A stretch of DNA of 48,912 bases from Deltaproteobacteria bacterium (GCA_021777225.1 JAJYDQ010000028.1:1-48912), one strand, 5' to 3'. Numbered from the stretch's first letter, positions 1 to 8,747 are shown. Notes: a model not told the origin generated them from the sequence alone. Made by a program: numbers and translations.

Positions 1-1403
1 AGACTGGCCGCTACCGTCCACGCAAATCCGGAGAACAGCAACCGAATCTCCCGAGAAATAGTCATCACAGGGATAAAGACAATTACCGTGGTAAGCGTCG
101 ACAGGAGAAGAGGGAAAGCCACATCTTCAGTTCCATCAACTACCCCTTTGGTCACTCCATCTCCCTCAGTCCAGCGGCGAGATATCGACTCAACCACGAC
201 AATTGCATTGTCAACAAGTATTCCCAGACCCAGGGTGAGCCCGCCCAGAGATAGAAGATCGAAGGTGACCCCCAAAAGTTTCATCAGTAAAATCGTAACA
301 AACAGAGAAAAAGGGATAGCCGATAAAACGACTACGGTAGACCTTAGATTACCGAGGAAGATAAACAGAACACATGCGGTAATCGTCGCAGTCATGGCAA
401 TCATTATATTCATCCGCCGGAGAACGGTTTCCAACTCGGCGGCCTGATTGGAAACGACTTGAATGATAGGAGCTGATTCATCTCCAGTTCGGATATCATC
501 AAGAAGAGTTCCCACTTCCTTCCACACTTGTCTCAAATCAGCGTCTGTAGAGCGATAAATTTCGACGGTGATCAACAACTGCCCATTGTATCGGGTGATC
601 TCGGCCGGTTCTTCAATTCCGAGCTTTACATGGGCCAACTGACCTACGGTCAGCAACGCGCCATTTTCGGAAACATGGACAGGCTGCAGTTCCACATCTT
701 CCGGAGTCTGGTGCTTCCCTGCTGTAAGGACCGACAGGTGTCTCCCCTCCCTGGTCAAAAAACCGGCAGGTAGGGTCTCGTGGCCGCCTTTAATAGCCAA
801 CATCACATCATGTATGGTCAAGGACAGGGCGTTGAGTCTCCCCGCATCGCAATCGACAGTTATCTCCTTCTTCGGAGCGCCGGAGACCCGGACTGTCGCA
901 ACTCCATCAATCCTGCCCAATTTCGGTTTCAAAGTGTGAAGGACCCATTCCCCGGCTTCTTCCTGGGAAACTTTGCCCATAACAGCCAGTATTGCGACAG
1001 GAGAATCTGAAGGGTCATATCTAGTTATGACAGGGAATCGCGCGTCCTTGGGCAATAGCGGAAACAATCGGCGTATACGGCTCCGAACTTCCAGGGCCTT
1101 TTCCGAGATGCTTTTGCCATAATGAAACTGCAAGGTGATTTCCGATTCGCCAGAGTGAGAGAGTGACTGGATCTTTCGTAAACCCGCAATGTCGGCTATA
1201 GCTTCCTCAATCGGTTTGGTAATTAAGGTCTCAATCTCTTCAGGGCTGCTGTCGCTAAGAATCGTGCTGATGGTCAGGACTGGGAACTGGGTATGAGGAT
1301 AAAGGTTTATAGGCATATAGAACAGGGCAAAAGCCCCGAGAATAACGAGACAAAGGCAAGCTGACAACGTGCCTAACGGTCTCTTGAGAAGAAATGATAT
1401 CAT
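1..1403 (-). CDS. RND efflux permease, second of a tandem pair (3' end outside window)
   Basis: An open frame runs from an ATG at 1403 to the left edge without a stop, giving about 467 N-terminal residues. It reads as an inner-membrane, proton-driven RND (AcrB/MdtB-C type) permease. It begins with a short cytoplasmic stretch (MISFLLKRPL) and a first membrane helix, then the porter domain with the familiar NLYPHTQFPVLTI and SPEEIE segments, then TM2-TM4. The TM4 relay segment reads GILVDNAIVVVE, so the second Asp of the AcrB Asp-Asp pair is Asn here. The start overlaps the stop of the upstream permease (ATGA), so the two are probably translated together and may form a mixed trimer as MdtB/MdtC do. 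Substrate cannot be told. Apparent plus-strand frames here are antisense shadows. Confidence 0.9.
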   Translation of the reverse strand, partial: MISFLLKRPLGTLSACLCLVILGAFALFYMPINLYPHTQFPVLTISTILSDSSPEEIETLITKPIEEAIADIAGLRKIQSLSHSGESEITLQFHYGKSISEKALEVRSRIRRLFPLLPKDARFPVITRYDPSDSPVAILAVMGKVSQEEAGEWVLHTLKPKLGRIDGVATVRVSGAPKKEITVDCDAGRLNALSLTIHDVMLAIKGGHETLPAGFLTREGRHLSVLTAGKHQTPEDVELQPVHVSENGALLTVGQLAHVKLGIEEPAEITRYNGQLLITVEIYRSTDADLRQVWKEVGTLLDDIRTGDESAPIIQVVSNQAAELETVLRRMNIMIAMTATITACVLFIFLGNLRSTVVVLSAIPFSLFVTILLMKLLGVTFDLLSLGGLTLGLGILVDNAIVVVESISRRWTEGDGVTKGVVDGTEDVAFPLLLSTLTTVIVFIPVMTISREIRLLFSGFAWTVAAS

Positions 1404-4400
1404 TCTGAGCCCAAGTCTCGACCAGGTTCAACATGTGCCACTGTCCCGAAGCGAGTTTTTGCGACAAGCTCATAAACTACCGGAAGCCCAAAAAGTTTAA
1501 AGACAGCGGAAGCCAGAAGCCCGGTTACAATTGTTATAGCCAGCGGCTTGTTCAACTGATCAGCGGCCCCTTGGGCCAGGCATATCGGAAGCGCCCCGAA
1601 AACGGTTGTCGCTGTGGTCATAAGAATAGGTCTGAGTCTGGTTGTCGATCCTTCGATTACTGCCTGCCGCAGACTCGTGCCCTGCCTTCTCATGTCATTA
1701 ATGGTTGAGACCATGAGGATTGCCATATTGACTACAATTCCAACCAGGACAACCGCCCCGATCAGGACCAGGACGTTCACAGGCGTCCCTCTCAGGTTAA
1801 GGGCCATGGCGGGGCCGACAATGCTTATGGGGACTGCTGTAAATACCACGAACGGCCACACAAGAGATTCAAACTGGATTACCAGTATGGTGTAGACTAA
1901 TATTGAGGCCATTATAACCGCAGTGGAAAGACTTCCAAGTGATTCCATCAACTCAAACCTGGCAATTCCCTGCCTGGCCGCATATCCAGGTGGAAGGTCA
2001 ATAACGCTTGCGGCTTTCAATGCGTTTTCTTCCCCTTTGCTGATCGCCATCCCAACAACATTGCCACGAAAAACAACGTTGCGCTGTCTGTCAGTTCTTA
2101 TTATTTCTCTAGGCCCCTTACCGGTGGTCACCATAGCGATCCGTCCCAGGAGACTGAAACTGTCCTGCCCAGATCGGAAAGTGAGATTGTCTAAGTCTTC
2201 TGCCGTAGTTTTATCCTTGGTTTTCAGTCGGACACGGATATCCTGTTCATGGTCCCCTTCTATGAATTTCCCGACGGTTTTTCCTTCTATAGCGGCTTGC
2301 ACAGCATGTGCAACATCATCAACCGATATGCCTGCGGCAGTAGCTTTGTATCGGTCCACAATCACACGTAAGTGCTCCGTCCAAACGTTTCCATCGCAGG
2401 AAATGTCCTTCAGCCATTCCTTGCCGGACAGGATCCTGGTCAACCAGTCGGCCGCTCGGCCCAACTCTTCCAGGTCATCCCCTGAGAGACGCAATAATTC
2501 GGGGCTGCCTTTGGTCCCGAGAATCCTGGTGAGAGGGCCCTGGTTTAGAACAAAATCTACCTTAATTCCCTCAAGTGATTCGCTCTGGCGGCGCAATTTT
2601 TGTATAATCAGGTTAGTTGTCTCATAAACAGAGGATCCCGAACCGAGCGCTACCGCAATTCTTGCCTCGTTAGATTTTCCGATGTCCTGGGAAGGCTCAA
2701 GGCCGGTCCTATTGCGCTCAACGCCAGCCTCAGTTACGTAACACATTACCTGTGGAAATTCGTGGATCCATGACTCTATTTTGTCAACCGCATTTTCCAC
2801 TCTATGAAGGCTGCTTTCCGCTGGTAAGGTGATATTTATATTGAAGCGTCCCACGTCAACGTTAGGGATCAATTCGAACCCGGCCCGGTAGATACCAACA
2901 GCGGCGCCTACGAACAGAAAGCAACATGTTCCAAGGACGTGCCATGGATGGTCGAGGGCAAGGGCTACATTGCGTCGATATTTTTCCTGAATGGACAACA
3001 TCTGTCTGTCATCTTGAGATGACATTTTCCTGGAAGCCTGTGCCCAGACGATGATTGCAGGCAGCAACAGAACCGATACGAGCAGGGAGATCAATAGAGA
3101 TCCTCCCATGGTAAAAGCAAAGTCGCGAAAAAGCTTCTGCGCCATACCGGTCATGAACAAAATCGGTATTAGCACCGCCAGTGAAGTTAATGTGCCGGAA
3201 ACAACACTTCCTCCCACCTCGCTGAGCGCAGTAGTTGTGGCTTCAAGTATGTCCCTGGATTGAAGCCGCTTCCTGTGGATTGCCTCCAATACGACGATAG
3301 AGCAGTCCACCAGCATCCCAACACCCAGAGCCAACCCCCCAATGGACATGATGTTCAGACTGACTCCAAAAAAAGACATTAAAGCAAAAGATGAAACTAC
3401 AGAAACAGGGATAGAAAGCATAATGAAGGCTGTACCGCCTAGATTACGAAGAGAAATCAGCAGCACACCGAACGCCAGCGCGCTTCCCCACAACATGTCC
3501 GTTTTCAAGTCGTTAAGTGCCTTTTCAATAAATGGAGCTTCGTTGTCGACCACCTCAAGCGTCGCTCCAAGCGGGACACGCCGTCGAAGGTCATCCAACC
3601 TGGCCATGACGCGTTGGGAAACTTCCACAGTATTTTCCGACGGTTCTTTTATGATGCCCATGAGAACCGCCGGTTGCCCGTTAACTCGATTAATGCTAGT
3701 ACGATCGGCATGAGAGGCCACTACTTGGGCGACATCGCCCACTCGAATAGTTCCGCCTTCTGTTCCCTTTCCCAATGATACGGAAGATATCTCATCGAGG
3801 GTCTTGAAACGGCCGACAGTACGAACCGGGAATTCCATTGATCCCTTGATCAGGCTGCCCCCGGGGAAATTGATGTTTGCGGCTTCAAGTCGGTCCGTAA
3901 CCAGTTTTAGGTCCAGTGTTTGAGCGACAAGCCGTCCCTGATCAACCAGGACCTGAATTTCAGCAGTCAATCCGCCGGAAATCCTGACGTTGGCTACCCC
4001 ACTAATAGTTTCCAACTCTGGCTTGAGCGTGTTTTTGGACAGCGTATACAGAGAGCCCGGATCTTTGTCTCCAGTTAGAGCCAGTGTAACAATAGGAGTG
4101 TCGGTGGGGTCATATTGAACAACTATTGGTAGTTTTGCTTCTCTCGGAAATTCATCGGCAGTCAGATCCAGCTTCTCACGGACTTCCGCTGCTGCGATGC
4201 TCATGTTAGAGCCCCAGTTAAACCTCAATATAACCGAAGACATACCTTCAGAAGAAACGGAGTTTACTGAACGAAGACCGGTCACTGTGCCTACAGCCTC
4301 TTCAACCGGTCGCGTCAATAAGGACTCTACCTCTTCCGCTGACGCGTTTCCAAAGGAAGTGATAATGACCAGACGCGGGTATTTAAGACTGGGAAGTAAT

Positions 4401-4495
4401 TCAACAGGCAGTGATAACGAAGAAATAATGCCTGCAACGATAAGTAACGAGAAGGTCGCGACTATTGCCAACGGGTGTCGCAAGATCTGGTTCAT
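1400..4495 (-). CDS. RND efflux permease, first of a tandem pair
   Basis: This 1031-residue protein has the usual length of HAE-type RND permeases. The order is TM1 (about 8-28), a periplasmic porter/docking domain, TM2-TM7, a second porter domain and TM8-TM12. The TM4 motif reads GMLVDCSIVVLE (D397, C398), so one acidic relay residue is replaced by Cys. In TM10 the position of AcrB Lys940 falls in GIVVNMAIL and is not Lys, as in many SwrC/NolG-like members of the family. The protein would sit in the inner membrane and export small molecules or lipophilic compounds through the adaptor encoded just upstream and a TolC channel. ATGA overlaps on both sides (4492-4495 and 1400-1403) place it in a three-gene operon. 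Substrate is unknown. Confidence 0.95.
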   Translation of the reverse strand: MNQILRHPLAIVATFSLLIVAGIISSLSLPVELLPSLKYPRLVIITSFGNASAEEVESLLTRPVEEAVGTVTGLRSVNSVSSEGMSSVILRFNWGSNMSIAAAEVREKLDLTADEFPREAKLPIVVQYDPTDTPIVTLALTGDKDPGSLYTLSKNTLKPELETISGVANVRISGGLTAEIQVLVDQGRLVAQTLDLKLVTDRLEAANINFPGGSLIKGSMEFPVRTVGRFKTLDEISSVSLGKGTEGGTIRVGDVAQVVASHADRTSINRVNGQPAVLMGIIKEPSENTVEVSQRVMARLDDLRRRVPLGATLEVVDNEAPFIEKALNDLKTDMLWGSALAFGVLLISLRNLGGTAFIMLSIPVSVVSSFALMSFFGVSLNIMSIGGLALGVGMLVDCSIVVLEAIHRKRLQSRDILEATTTALSEVGGSVVSGTLTSLAVLIPILFMTGMAQKLFRDFAFTMGGSLLISLLVSVLLLPAIIVWAQASRKMSSQDDRQMLSIQEKYRRNVALALDHPWHVLGTCCFLFVGAAVGIYRAGFELIPNVDVGRFNINITLPAESSLHRVENAVDKIESWIHEFPQVMCYVTEAGVERNRTGLEPSQDIGKSNEARIAVALGSGSSVYETTNLIIQKLRRQSESLEGIKVDFVLNQGPLTRILGTKGSPELLRLSGDDLEELGRAADWLTRILSGKEWLKDISCDGNVWTEHLRVIVDRYKATAAGISVDDVAHAVQAAIEGKTVGKFIEGDHEQDIRVRLKTKDKTTAEDLDNLTFRSGQDSFSLLGRIAMVTTGKGPREIIRTDRQRNVVFRGNVVGMAISKGEENALKAASVIDLPPGYAARQGIARFELMESLGSLSTAVIMASILVYTILVIQFESLVWPFVVFTAVPISIVGPAMALNLRGTPVNVLVLIGAVVLVGIVVNMAILMVSTINDMRRQGTSLRQAVIEGSTTRLRPILMTTATTVFGALPICLAQGAADQLNKPLAITIVTGLLASAVFKLFGLPVVYELVAKTRFGTVAHVEPGRDLGSE

Positions 4496-5628
4496 TTGGG
4501 ATCCATTTTGTCTTCAGACATTTCGACCGACACCTCATCGAGGTCGGCAATCCTGTCCTGGCCATGGATTATAACCAAATCTCCTTTCGTTAAACCTTTC
4601 AATATCTCAATTCTGTCCCCTGAAGTCTTTCCGACAATTACATTGCGTCTCAGGGACAACCCGTCTTTGACTACGAAAACAAATCCAGCTCCGGCGGTTC
4701 CTAGATCCTGAACAGCCGTCTTAGGAACCCACACGGGCGTTTGGCCTCCAGACGTGTCAATGTCGGCCCTGACGAACATTCCTGGACGCAAAATCCACTT
4801 AGAATTGTCTATCTCTGCTTTCAGTATAAAAGTTCGATTCTTTTTGTCGATCTGGGGAGCCACCCTGACCAAATGACCTTCGAAGGTTTGGTTTTCAAAC
4901 GCGTCGACCTTCACTGTCACGGGCATTCCAGGCCGTGCTATGGAGAAAAGCTTTTCTCCAAGTTCTATCTCTGCAAATGCCTTTCTGCACTGAATCAATG
5001 TGATTACTTTATTGGAGTTGGCCGTGATAACGGAACCCACTTCAACATGTTTCTGGGCCACCAGCCCTGATGTTGGAGCATACAGAATTCTTCTTTTCAG
5101 TTTCGCCTCCACCATCCCGATTTCTGCGAGGGCGTATTCTATAGACGCTTTGCTTTTATCGACCTCTAGGGCCGCCTTTTTTAGATCTGTGTCAGACACC
5201 ACGTTCTTTGCAAAGAGATGTTCCTTTTTCTCGAGTTCGTTTTGGTTGAATCTTAATTCAGCCTCGGCTGAAGTCAGTCTGGCTTTGGCGGTGCATTTCT
5301 CGGCTTCTAGCACCGACGAGTCCAATTTGGCGATAACTTGCCCTTCTTGGATTGGGTCTCCTTCGTCAACCAGAAGCTCTGAGACGATCCCGCTGTCGTC
5401 GAAACCTAGGTCAACGGTTTTCGGACACGAAATGGAGCCCATTCCAGATATGATGCCCTTGAAAGATGACACCCCAACCTTCACAGCCTTTACTTTGACC
5501 GGATCATTCTTTTTTGGGACATCTTGGGCACCTTGAGCAGGCCATACTGTTATAGCGGAAAACAGAACTATAAAAACAAATATGAAAGATACGATAAATT
5601 TCAGGAGACAGTTTCCCGTGATCAACAC
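4492..5628 (-). CDS. RND periplasmic adaptor (membrane fusion protein)
   Basis: The protein has 378 residues. An N-terminal hydrophobic signal/anchor (about 8-32) is followed by a split lipoyl/biotinyl-like half-motif (DEGDPIQEGQVIAKLDSSV), an alpha-hairpin rich in Ala, Glu and Lys (about 110-170), the second lipoyl half (LYAPTSGLVAQKHVEVGSV), and beta-barrel and membrane-proximal domains. This is the HlyD/AcrA adaptor architecture that links an RND permease to an outer-membrane channel. The start is a GTG at 5628, chosen because AGGAGGG lies about 8 nt upstream. Its stop overlaps the next permease start (ATGA). No outer-membrane channel lies in this operon; the TolC-like genes at 6898 and 11556 are candidates (inference). 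Confidence 0.93.
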   Translation of the reverse strand: MLITGNCLLKFIVSFIFVFIVLFSAITVWPAQGAQDVPKKNDPVKVKAVKVGVSSFKGIISGMGSISCPKTVDLGFDDSGIVSELLVDEGDPIQEGQVIAKLDSSVLEAEKCTAKARLTSAEAELRFNQNELEKKEHLFAKNVVSDTDLKKAALEVDKSKASIEYALAEIGMVEAKLKRRILYAPTSGLVAQKHVEVGSVITANSNKVITLIQCRKAFAEIELGEKLFSIARPGMPVTVKVDAFENQTFEGHLVRVAPQIDKKNRTFILKAEIDNSKWILRPGMFVRADIDTSGGQTPVWVPKTAVQDLGTAGAGFVFVVKDGLSLRRNVIVGKTSGDRIEILKGLTKGDLVIIHGQDRIADLDEVSVEMSEDKMDPK

Positions 5629-5735
5629 TTGAACATCCCTCCTAGAATCATGCTCGTTATTATAACTACTTTGTTAACGTACCTCGACTCCGCTCTCGGC
5701 AAATAATCGCAAGACATCGCTCCCTCGGCATAAAT

Positions 5736-5764
5736 TTACAATGCTAAGCACGTTATCATTGCAA
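5736..5764 (-). promoter_or_regulatory. Possible promoter of the adaptor-RND operon
   Basis: On the minus strand TTGCAA (5759-5764) is followed after 17 nt by TTGTAA (5736-5741). The -35 is fair and the -10 is poor, so this is only a candidate. It would leave a leader of about 100 nt before the GTG at 5628. Confidence 0.3.
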
Positions 5765-5840
5765 CGGGAATGTGTTCCTGTCGGTTTAGCTCTCTTGAGA
5801 TAATTTCCCACAATTGCCAAGATTAATACACAGAGCTAAA

Positions 5841-5868
5841 TTGAAATAAAATTTACTGTAATTATAGG
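5841..5868 (+). promoter_or_regulatory. Candidate sigma70 promoter of the leader RNA
   Basis: TTGAAA (5841-5846), a 16-nt spacer and TATAGG (5863-5868) lie in AT-rich DNA. This would start a plus-strand transcript near 5876, just ahead of a structured stretch that ends in an intrinsic terminator. It points away from the RND operon, so it serves a separate transcript. Confidence 0.4.
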
Positions 5869-5875
5869 ATAATTT

Positions 5876-6018
5876 CAATTGGAATCCGCTGGAGGTGTGA
5901 AACCATTCGGTTACGCGGTGCGAAAACATCTGCTTCTCCTGCTTTCGAAGCTGCGGGAACAACACGAAATTTAGGATTAGCAGGTGAGCTGTCTTGCGGC
6001 AAAGCCTTCAGACCTCAT
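5876..6018 (+). ncRNA. Candidate structured leader RNA or small RNA
   Basis: This segment lies between a candidate promoter (5841-5868) and a strong intrinsic terminator (6018-6042). It has no credible reading frame with a ribosome-binding site. It contains short self-complementary pieces, for example GCAGG pairing with CTTGC around an 8-nt loop near 5980-5998, followed by GGCAAAGCC. The layout of promoter, structured RNA, terminator, short ORF and second terminator is that of an attenuator/riboswitch or of a stand-alone small RNA. I do not recognise the aptamer class; the CAAAGCC core faintly recalls c-di-GMP-I riboswitches, but the rest does not match. Confidence 0.35.
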
Positions 6019-6042
6019 CACGTCCAGAGGACGTGGTTTTTT
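6018..6042 (+). terminator. Intrinsic terminator, possible attenuator
   Basis: A perfect 7-bp stem, CACGTCC / GGACGTG (6019-6025 with 6029-6035), with loop AGA is followed by G and six T (6037-6042). It stops plus-strand transcription within about 170 nt of the candidate promoter, ahead of the short ORF. Confidence 0.65.
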
Positions 6043-6061
6043 AGGTTGGAATAAACAGGGC

Positions 6062-6220
6062 GTGTATAACAATGCGTACTTTCTGAGCGGCTTAAAGGCA
6101 GGCAAAAATGTTTCCAATGCCTTCTACGGTGTTTGGGGGGTAACCTTGAACCAGAGTACAACCGTTCATACCAATACCGGCGATTTTTACTACTACTTCT
6201 ATAACTACTGGTGGTCATAG
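6062..6220 (+). CDS. Doubtful small Tyr/Trp-rich ORF
   Basis: A frame between the two terminators could encode about 52 residues from a GTG near 6062 (longer from a GTG at 5984). It ends in a strikingly aromatic tail, FYYYFYNYWWS. No Shine-Dalgarno sequence precedes any start, there is no signal peptide, and I recognise no family. It could be a small protein under attenuator control, the remains of a larger gene, or chance within an RNA gene. The protein-like segment AYFLSGLKAGKNVSNAFYGV argues mildly for past or present coding. Confidence 0.25.
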   Translation: MYNNAYFLSGLKAGKNVSNAFYGVWGVTLNQSTTVHTNTGDFYYYFYNYWWS

Positions 6221-6263
6221 GTGGCATGTTTTTCAGCGTGCCTATGCTCTCAACCACAATTAC

Positions 6264-6290
6264 AGAGGCCTTCGGGCCTCTTTTTTACTT
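6264..6290 (+). terminator. Strong intrinsic terminator
   Basis: AGAGGCC, a TTCG tetraloop and GGCCTCT are followed by a run of T. This is a textbook rho-independent terminator for plus-strand transcription. It closes the 5841-6290 transcription unit and faces the minus-strand gene ending at 6384. Confidence 0.85.
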
Positions 6291-6383
6291 TTACGCCTGC
6301 TTTCACCTTCACAAAATAACCTTAGCCAAACAAATGGCATTACTCAATTCGATTAGCGATCACGTTTAAATACTTGGAAGTTG

Positions 6384-6872
6384 TTAGCGCCCCATGGGGC
6401 CCCCTTTTAGCCTTTTAGCGTAATCAGCCATCGCTTTAAGCCTGGCGAAGCGCATTGATTCAAACTGGGCGTCTTGCGAAAGATTGCTTAGCGCTTTCTG
6501 TGTCGCCGCAAGCCGATTGAGCAGGGCGCTCAAGGTCCGGGTGCAGTTTACGAGGTCGGTGTTTGGAACAGTGTTGACGTTACCCTGAGGATCACGAAGA
6601 ACCTGCGGCAGGCTTGCGTTCTTTATACACGCCTTTGCCACGGTTATGGCCTGATTGAGCGAAGCCTGCTGTTGAAGCAACATATTCTGTTTGATCGTTA
6701 CTGGACTTGGAACGCTGGAGTTAGGGCTGACCGGCGTCGCAGAGGCGCTGGAAGCAGATTGTAGAGGGGAACTGGACAGTACCTGAGCTGTTGCCACATC
6801 ACACACCATGGCTGTAAAATAGCAGCCCATAACCACACAAATTGTCAATTTAATCAAACTATCCCGAAACAT
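6384..6872 (-). CDS. Small exported protein of unknown function, downstream of tolC
   Basis: The protein has 162 residues from the ATG at 6872. That start is preferred over the one at 6893 because GGAGGGTCC lies about 10 nt upstream and the upstream start would have its ribosome site inside tolC. A signal peptide is visible (LIKLTICVVMGCYFTAMVCD, cleavage near ATA-Q). It is followed by a Ser/Pro-rich linker and a helical region with two cysteines (AKACIKN and LVNCTRT), possibly a disulfide. I do not recognise the family. It starts 25 nt after the TolC stop, so it is probably co-transcribed and may act in the periplasm with the export channel (inference). Confidence 0.75.
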   Translation of the reverse strand: MFRDSLIKLTICVVMGCYFTAMVCDVATAQVLSSSPLQSASSASATPVSPNSSVPSPVTIKQNMLLQQQASLNQAITVAKACIKNASLPQVLRDPQGNVNTVPNTDLVNCTRTLSALLNRLAATQKALSNLSQDAQFESMRFARLKAMADYAKRLKGGPMGR

Positions 6873-6897
6873 GTTAAAGGACCCTCCAGACATTTGG

Positions 6898-8583
6898 CTA
6901 CCTCAATATTCCCATTTTACGTTCCAGTGTCGCCTGACTGATCTTGAAACCGCATATAGAGATGTAAAAGTTGCCCTGGGCCAACTGCAACTGGCGTTGA
7001 GCGTCAAGCACTTCGACGTACGTGGCGACCTGCTCCTTGTAACGTTCCTGGTTGATTCGGAAGTTCTCACTCTGGAACTCCACAGAGGCCTTGTTGTCCG
7101 CAATATTCTGGTAGTTACGCTGCATGTCCTCATAGGCCTGCTTTACTTCATTCATCACGGTTTCAACTAGCAGTTCGCGATTGACAAAGGACCTTGCCTC
7201 CGTCGTGCGTCTTTCGGCAACTGTGGAACGTTTTCTGAACATGTCAAACGTCCATGTGAGGAATCCCTGGATCTGCCAGTCGTTATACCCTTCAGGGTCG
7301 ATAACGTTCCAGTCGTCGTTGTATCTCGTCCCTGTCAAGGAAACGGCAATATTGGGCATCACATCAGCCTTGGCTGATTTGATTAATGCAAGCGCCTGAT
7401 CGACGGAAATGTTCGCCTGCCGAATCTCCAGCCGGTTGGCCGCGGCAATGGCGTATGCGTCCGGCAGCCTGTATTGGCTGGGATTGTATGACATGTCCTC
7501 GATTATCTGCGTCGGGGTTTCCTGAGGGTTCCGGATCAGATAGTTCAACGTAGCCTGGTTCTGGGCGATGTCGGAAATGGACTGGGTCCTTTGGATCCTG
7601 GCCTGCGCCAGTTGTCCTTCGGTTGATAAAACGTCCACTTTGGCTACAACACCGGCCTTGTAAAATTCCTTTGTCTGGTTAACCAGGGCTTCCAGAGCGC
7701 GAATAGCCGCATTAGAAACCTGAAGCAGTTTTTCAGCCTGCATCATCTGGTAGTATGCCTGGTTCACATTGAGGATCAGGTCCTGGCGGTTGAGCTCAAA
7801 CTGGATGCCGGTATAGTCGACGCCAAGCCTGGCGTATTTGTAATCGTTTATTAGCTTGCCGCCGCTGAATATGGGCTGAGTGATCGTGACTGCCCCAGTG
7901 AACTGACGGTACGGGTCGATGCGGTAGGGATATCGCGGATGAAGTGGGCCAAAGGGTGGTGGCAGAAGTGCCATACGAGTGGCTTGTTGAGCGCCGGCAT
8001 ATCTTGAATTTCCGACACCATCCAAACCCAAGGTAAACAGCGGGTTGCTATATCTGTCAATAGTTCCACTGTACTGCAAGGTGATTGACGGGAAGAAATC
8101 CGAGTAAGCTTCACGCCGCTGGTATTCCTTTTCCTGGACGGCGAGTCTCGAATCCGCCATGGTGAGGTTTCTCGCCAGTGCGATCTGTATTGCCTGCGCC
8201 AGGCTGAGTGTTATATCCGGACTATTCTTTTTGTAAGTCGGATACGACTTGGAGCCGGAGTCAGATGGAATACTGGCTAGCGATTTCTTCTCGATGGTTA
8301 AAGACTGATCTGTCCCAGTTGAGGACTCGCCCTGCGAGGAACTGGCATCCGGCTTTGTCTGGCCAGCCGCCGGCTTTTTTGGGACTATCCGATTGGTTCG
8401 CGGTTTTACAGCTATTAAACCGGATGCGGCTGCAGGGGTCCCTCCTCCAACCTGTGACGCGCCAGACGCGGAAGCCATCATTTTCTTAGCGGCTGCGTCG
8501 GATTGATCGGCCCACATGCCAGCAAACAGCAGAACAACTATAATGAGAGTGAGCGCAACAGGCCCTAACCTGACCTTACCCAT
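6898..8583 (-). CDS. TolC-family outer-membrane efflux protein with long N-terminal linker
   Basis: The protein has 561 residues. After a signal peptide (about 1-31) comes an unusual linker of roughly 100 residues rich in Ala, Ser, Thr and Lys. The OEP domain follows, from LSLAQAIQIALARNLTM onwards, with the two helical repeats typical of TolC channels. It would form the trimeric outer-membrane and periplasmic tunnel for an RND pump. The domain is closely similar to the 469-residue protein at 11556-12965; shared stretches include YPYRIDPYRQ, GAVTITQPIFSGGKLIN and VATYVEVLDAQRQL. The start has GGAGG at good spacing. Usual TolC length is 420-500, so the excess is the linker. Confidence 0.93.
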   Translation of the reverse strand: MGKVRLGPVALTLIIVVLLFAGMWADQSDAAAKKMMASASGASQVGGGTPAAASGLIAVKPRTNRIVPKKPAAGQTKPDASSSQGESSTGTDQSLTIEKKSLASIPSDSGSKSYPTYKKNSPDITLSLAQAIQIALARNLTMADSRLAVQEKEYQRREAYSDFFPSITLQYSGTIDRYSNPLFTLGLDGVGNSRYAGAQQATRMALLPPPFGPLHPRYPYRIDPYRQFTGAVTITQPIFSGGKLINDYKYARLGVDYTGIQFELNRQDLILNVNQAYYQMMQAEKLLQVSNAAIRALEALVNQTKEFYKAGVVAKVDVLSTEGQLAQARIQRTQSISDIAQNQATLNYLIRNPQETPTQIIEDMSYNPSQYRLPDAYAIAAANRLEIRQANISVDQALALIKSAKADVMPNIAVSLTGTRYNDDWNVIDPEGYNDWQIQGFLTWTFDMFRKRSTVAERRTTEARSFVNRELLVETVMNEVKQAYEDMQRNYQNIADNKASVEFQSENFRINQERYKEQVATYVEVLDAQRQLQLAQGNFYISICGFKISQATLERKMGILR

Positions 8584-8634
8584 TGGTCCTCCATCCTTAA
8601 CTCAGATACATCCCGGTTCAATGTCCGGGGGAAA

Positions 8635-8729
8635 TGTCATTTCGATCGTAGTGAGAAATCTTTAACGCCGCTTAAATGTATCAAGCTACCTGGACAGATC
8701 TCTCGTCGCTTCGCTCTGTCGAGATGACA
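8635..8729. repeat. Dispersed inverted-end repeat, copy A
   Basis: A 95-bp element opens with TGTCATTTCGA and closes with TCGAGATGACA, so its ends are imperfect inverted repeats able to fold into a long hairpin. The inner parts GTGAGAAATCTTT and AGATCTCTCGTCGCTTCGCT recur in copies B and C. It lies 18 nt beyond the stop of the M20 peptidase gene. This is REP/MITE-like; no transposase is present. Confidence 0.75.
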
Positions 8730-8747
8730 TGGCGGCAACAGGCCGCC

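Noticed and set aside
88-1010. Several plus-strand frames near the left edge.
   Set aside because: They are antisense to the partial RND permease, whose minus-strand frame is continuous from 1403 to the edge with clear family motifs.
2868-2892. A tRNA T-arm-like sequence (ATTCGAACCC).
   Set aside because: It lies inside the RND permease reading frame and no cloverleaf can be built around it.
5960-6045. A c-di-GMP-I (GEMM) riboswitch.
   Set aside because: GGCAAAGCC followed by GACCTC recalls part of the core, but the 5' strand with GGCAAACC, the GNRA-capped stem and the 3' closing strand were not found. Kept only as an unclassified structured RNA.
6018-6257. A 79-codon minus-strand frame opposite the leader region.
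   Set aside because: It reads through the terminator stem, has no ribosome site and no recognisable protein features.
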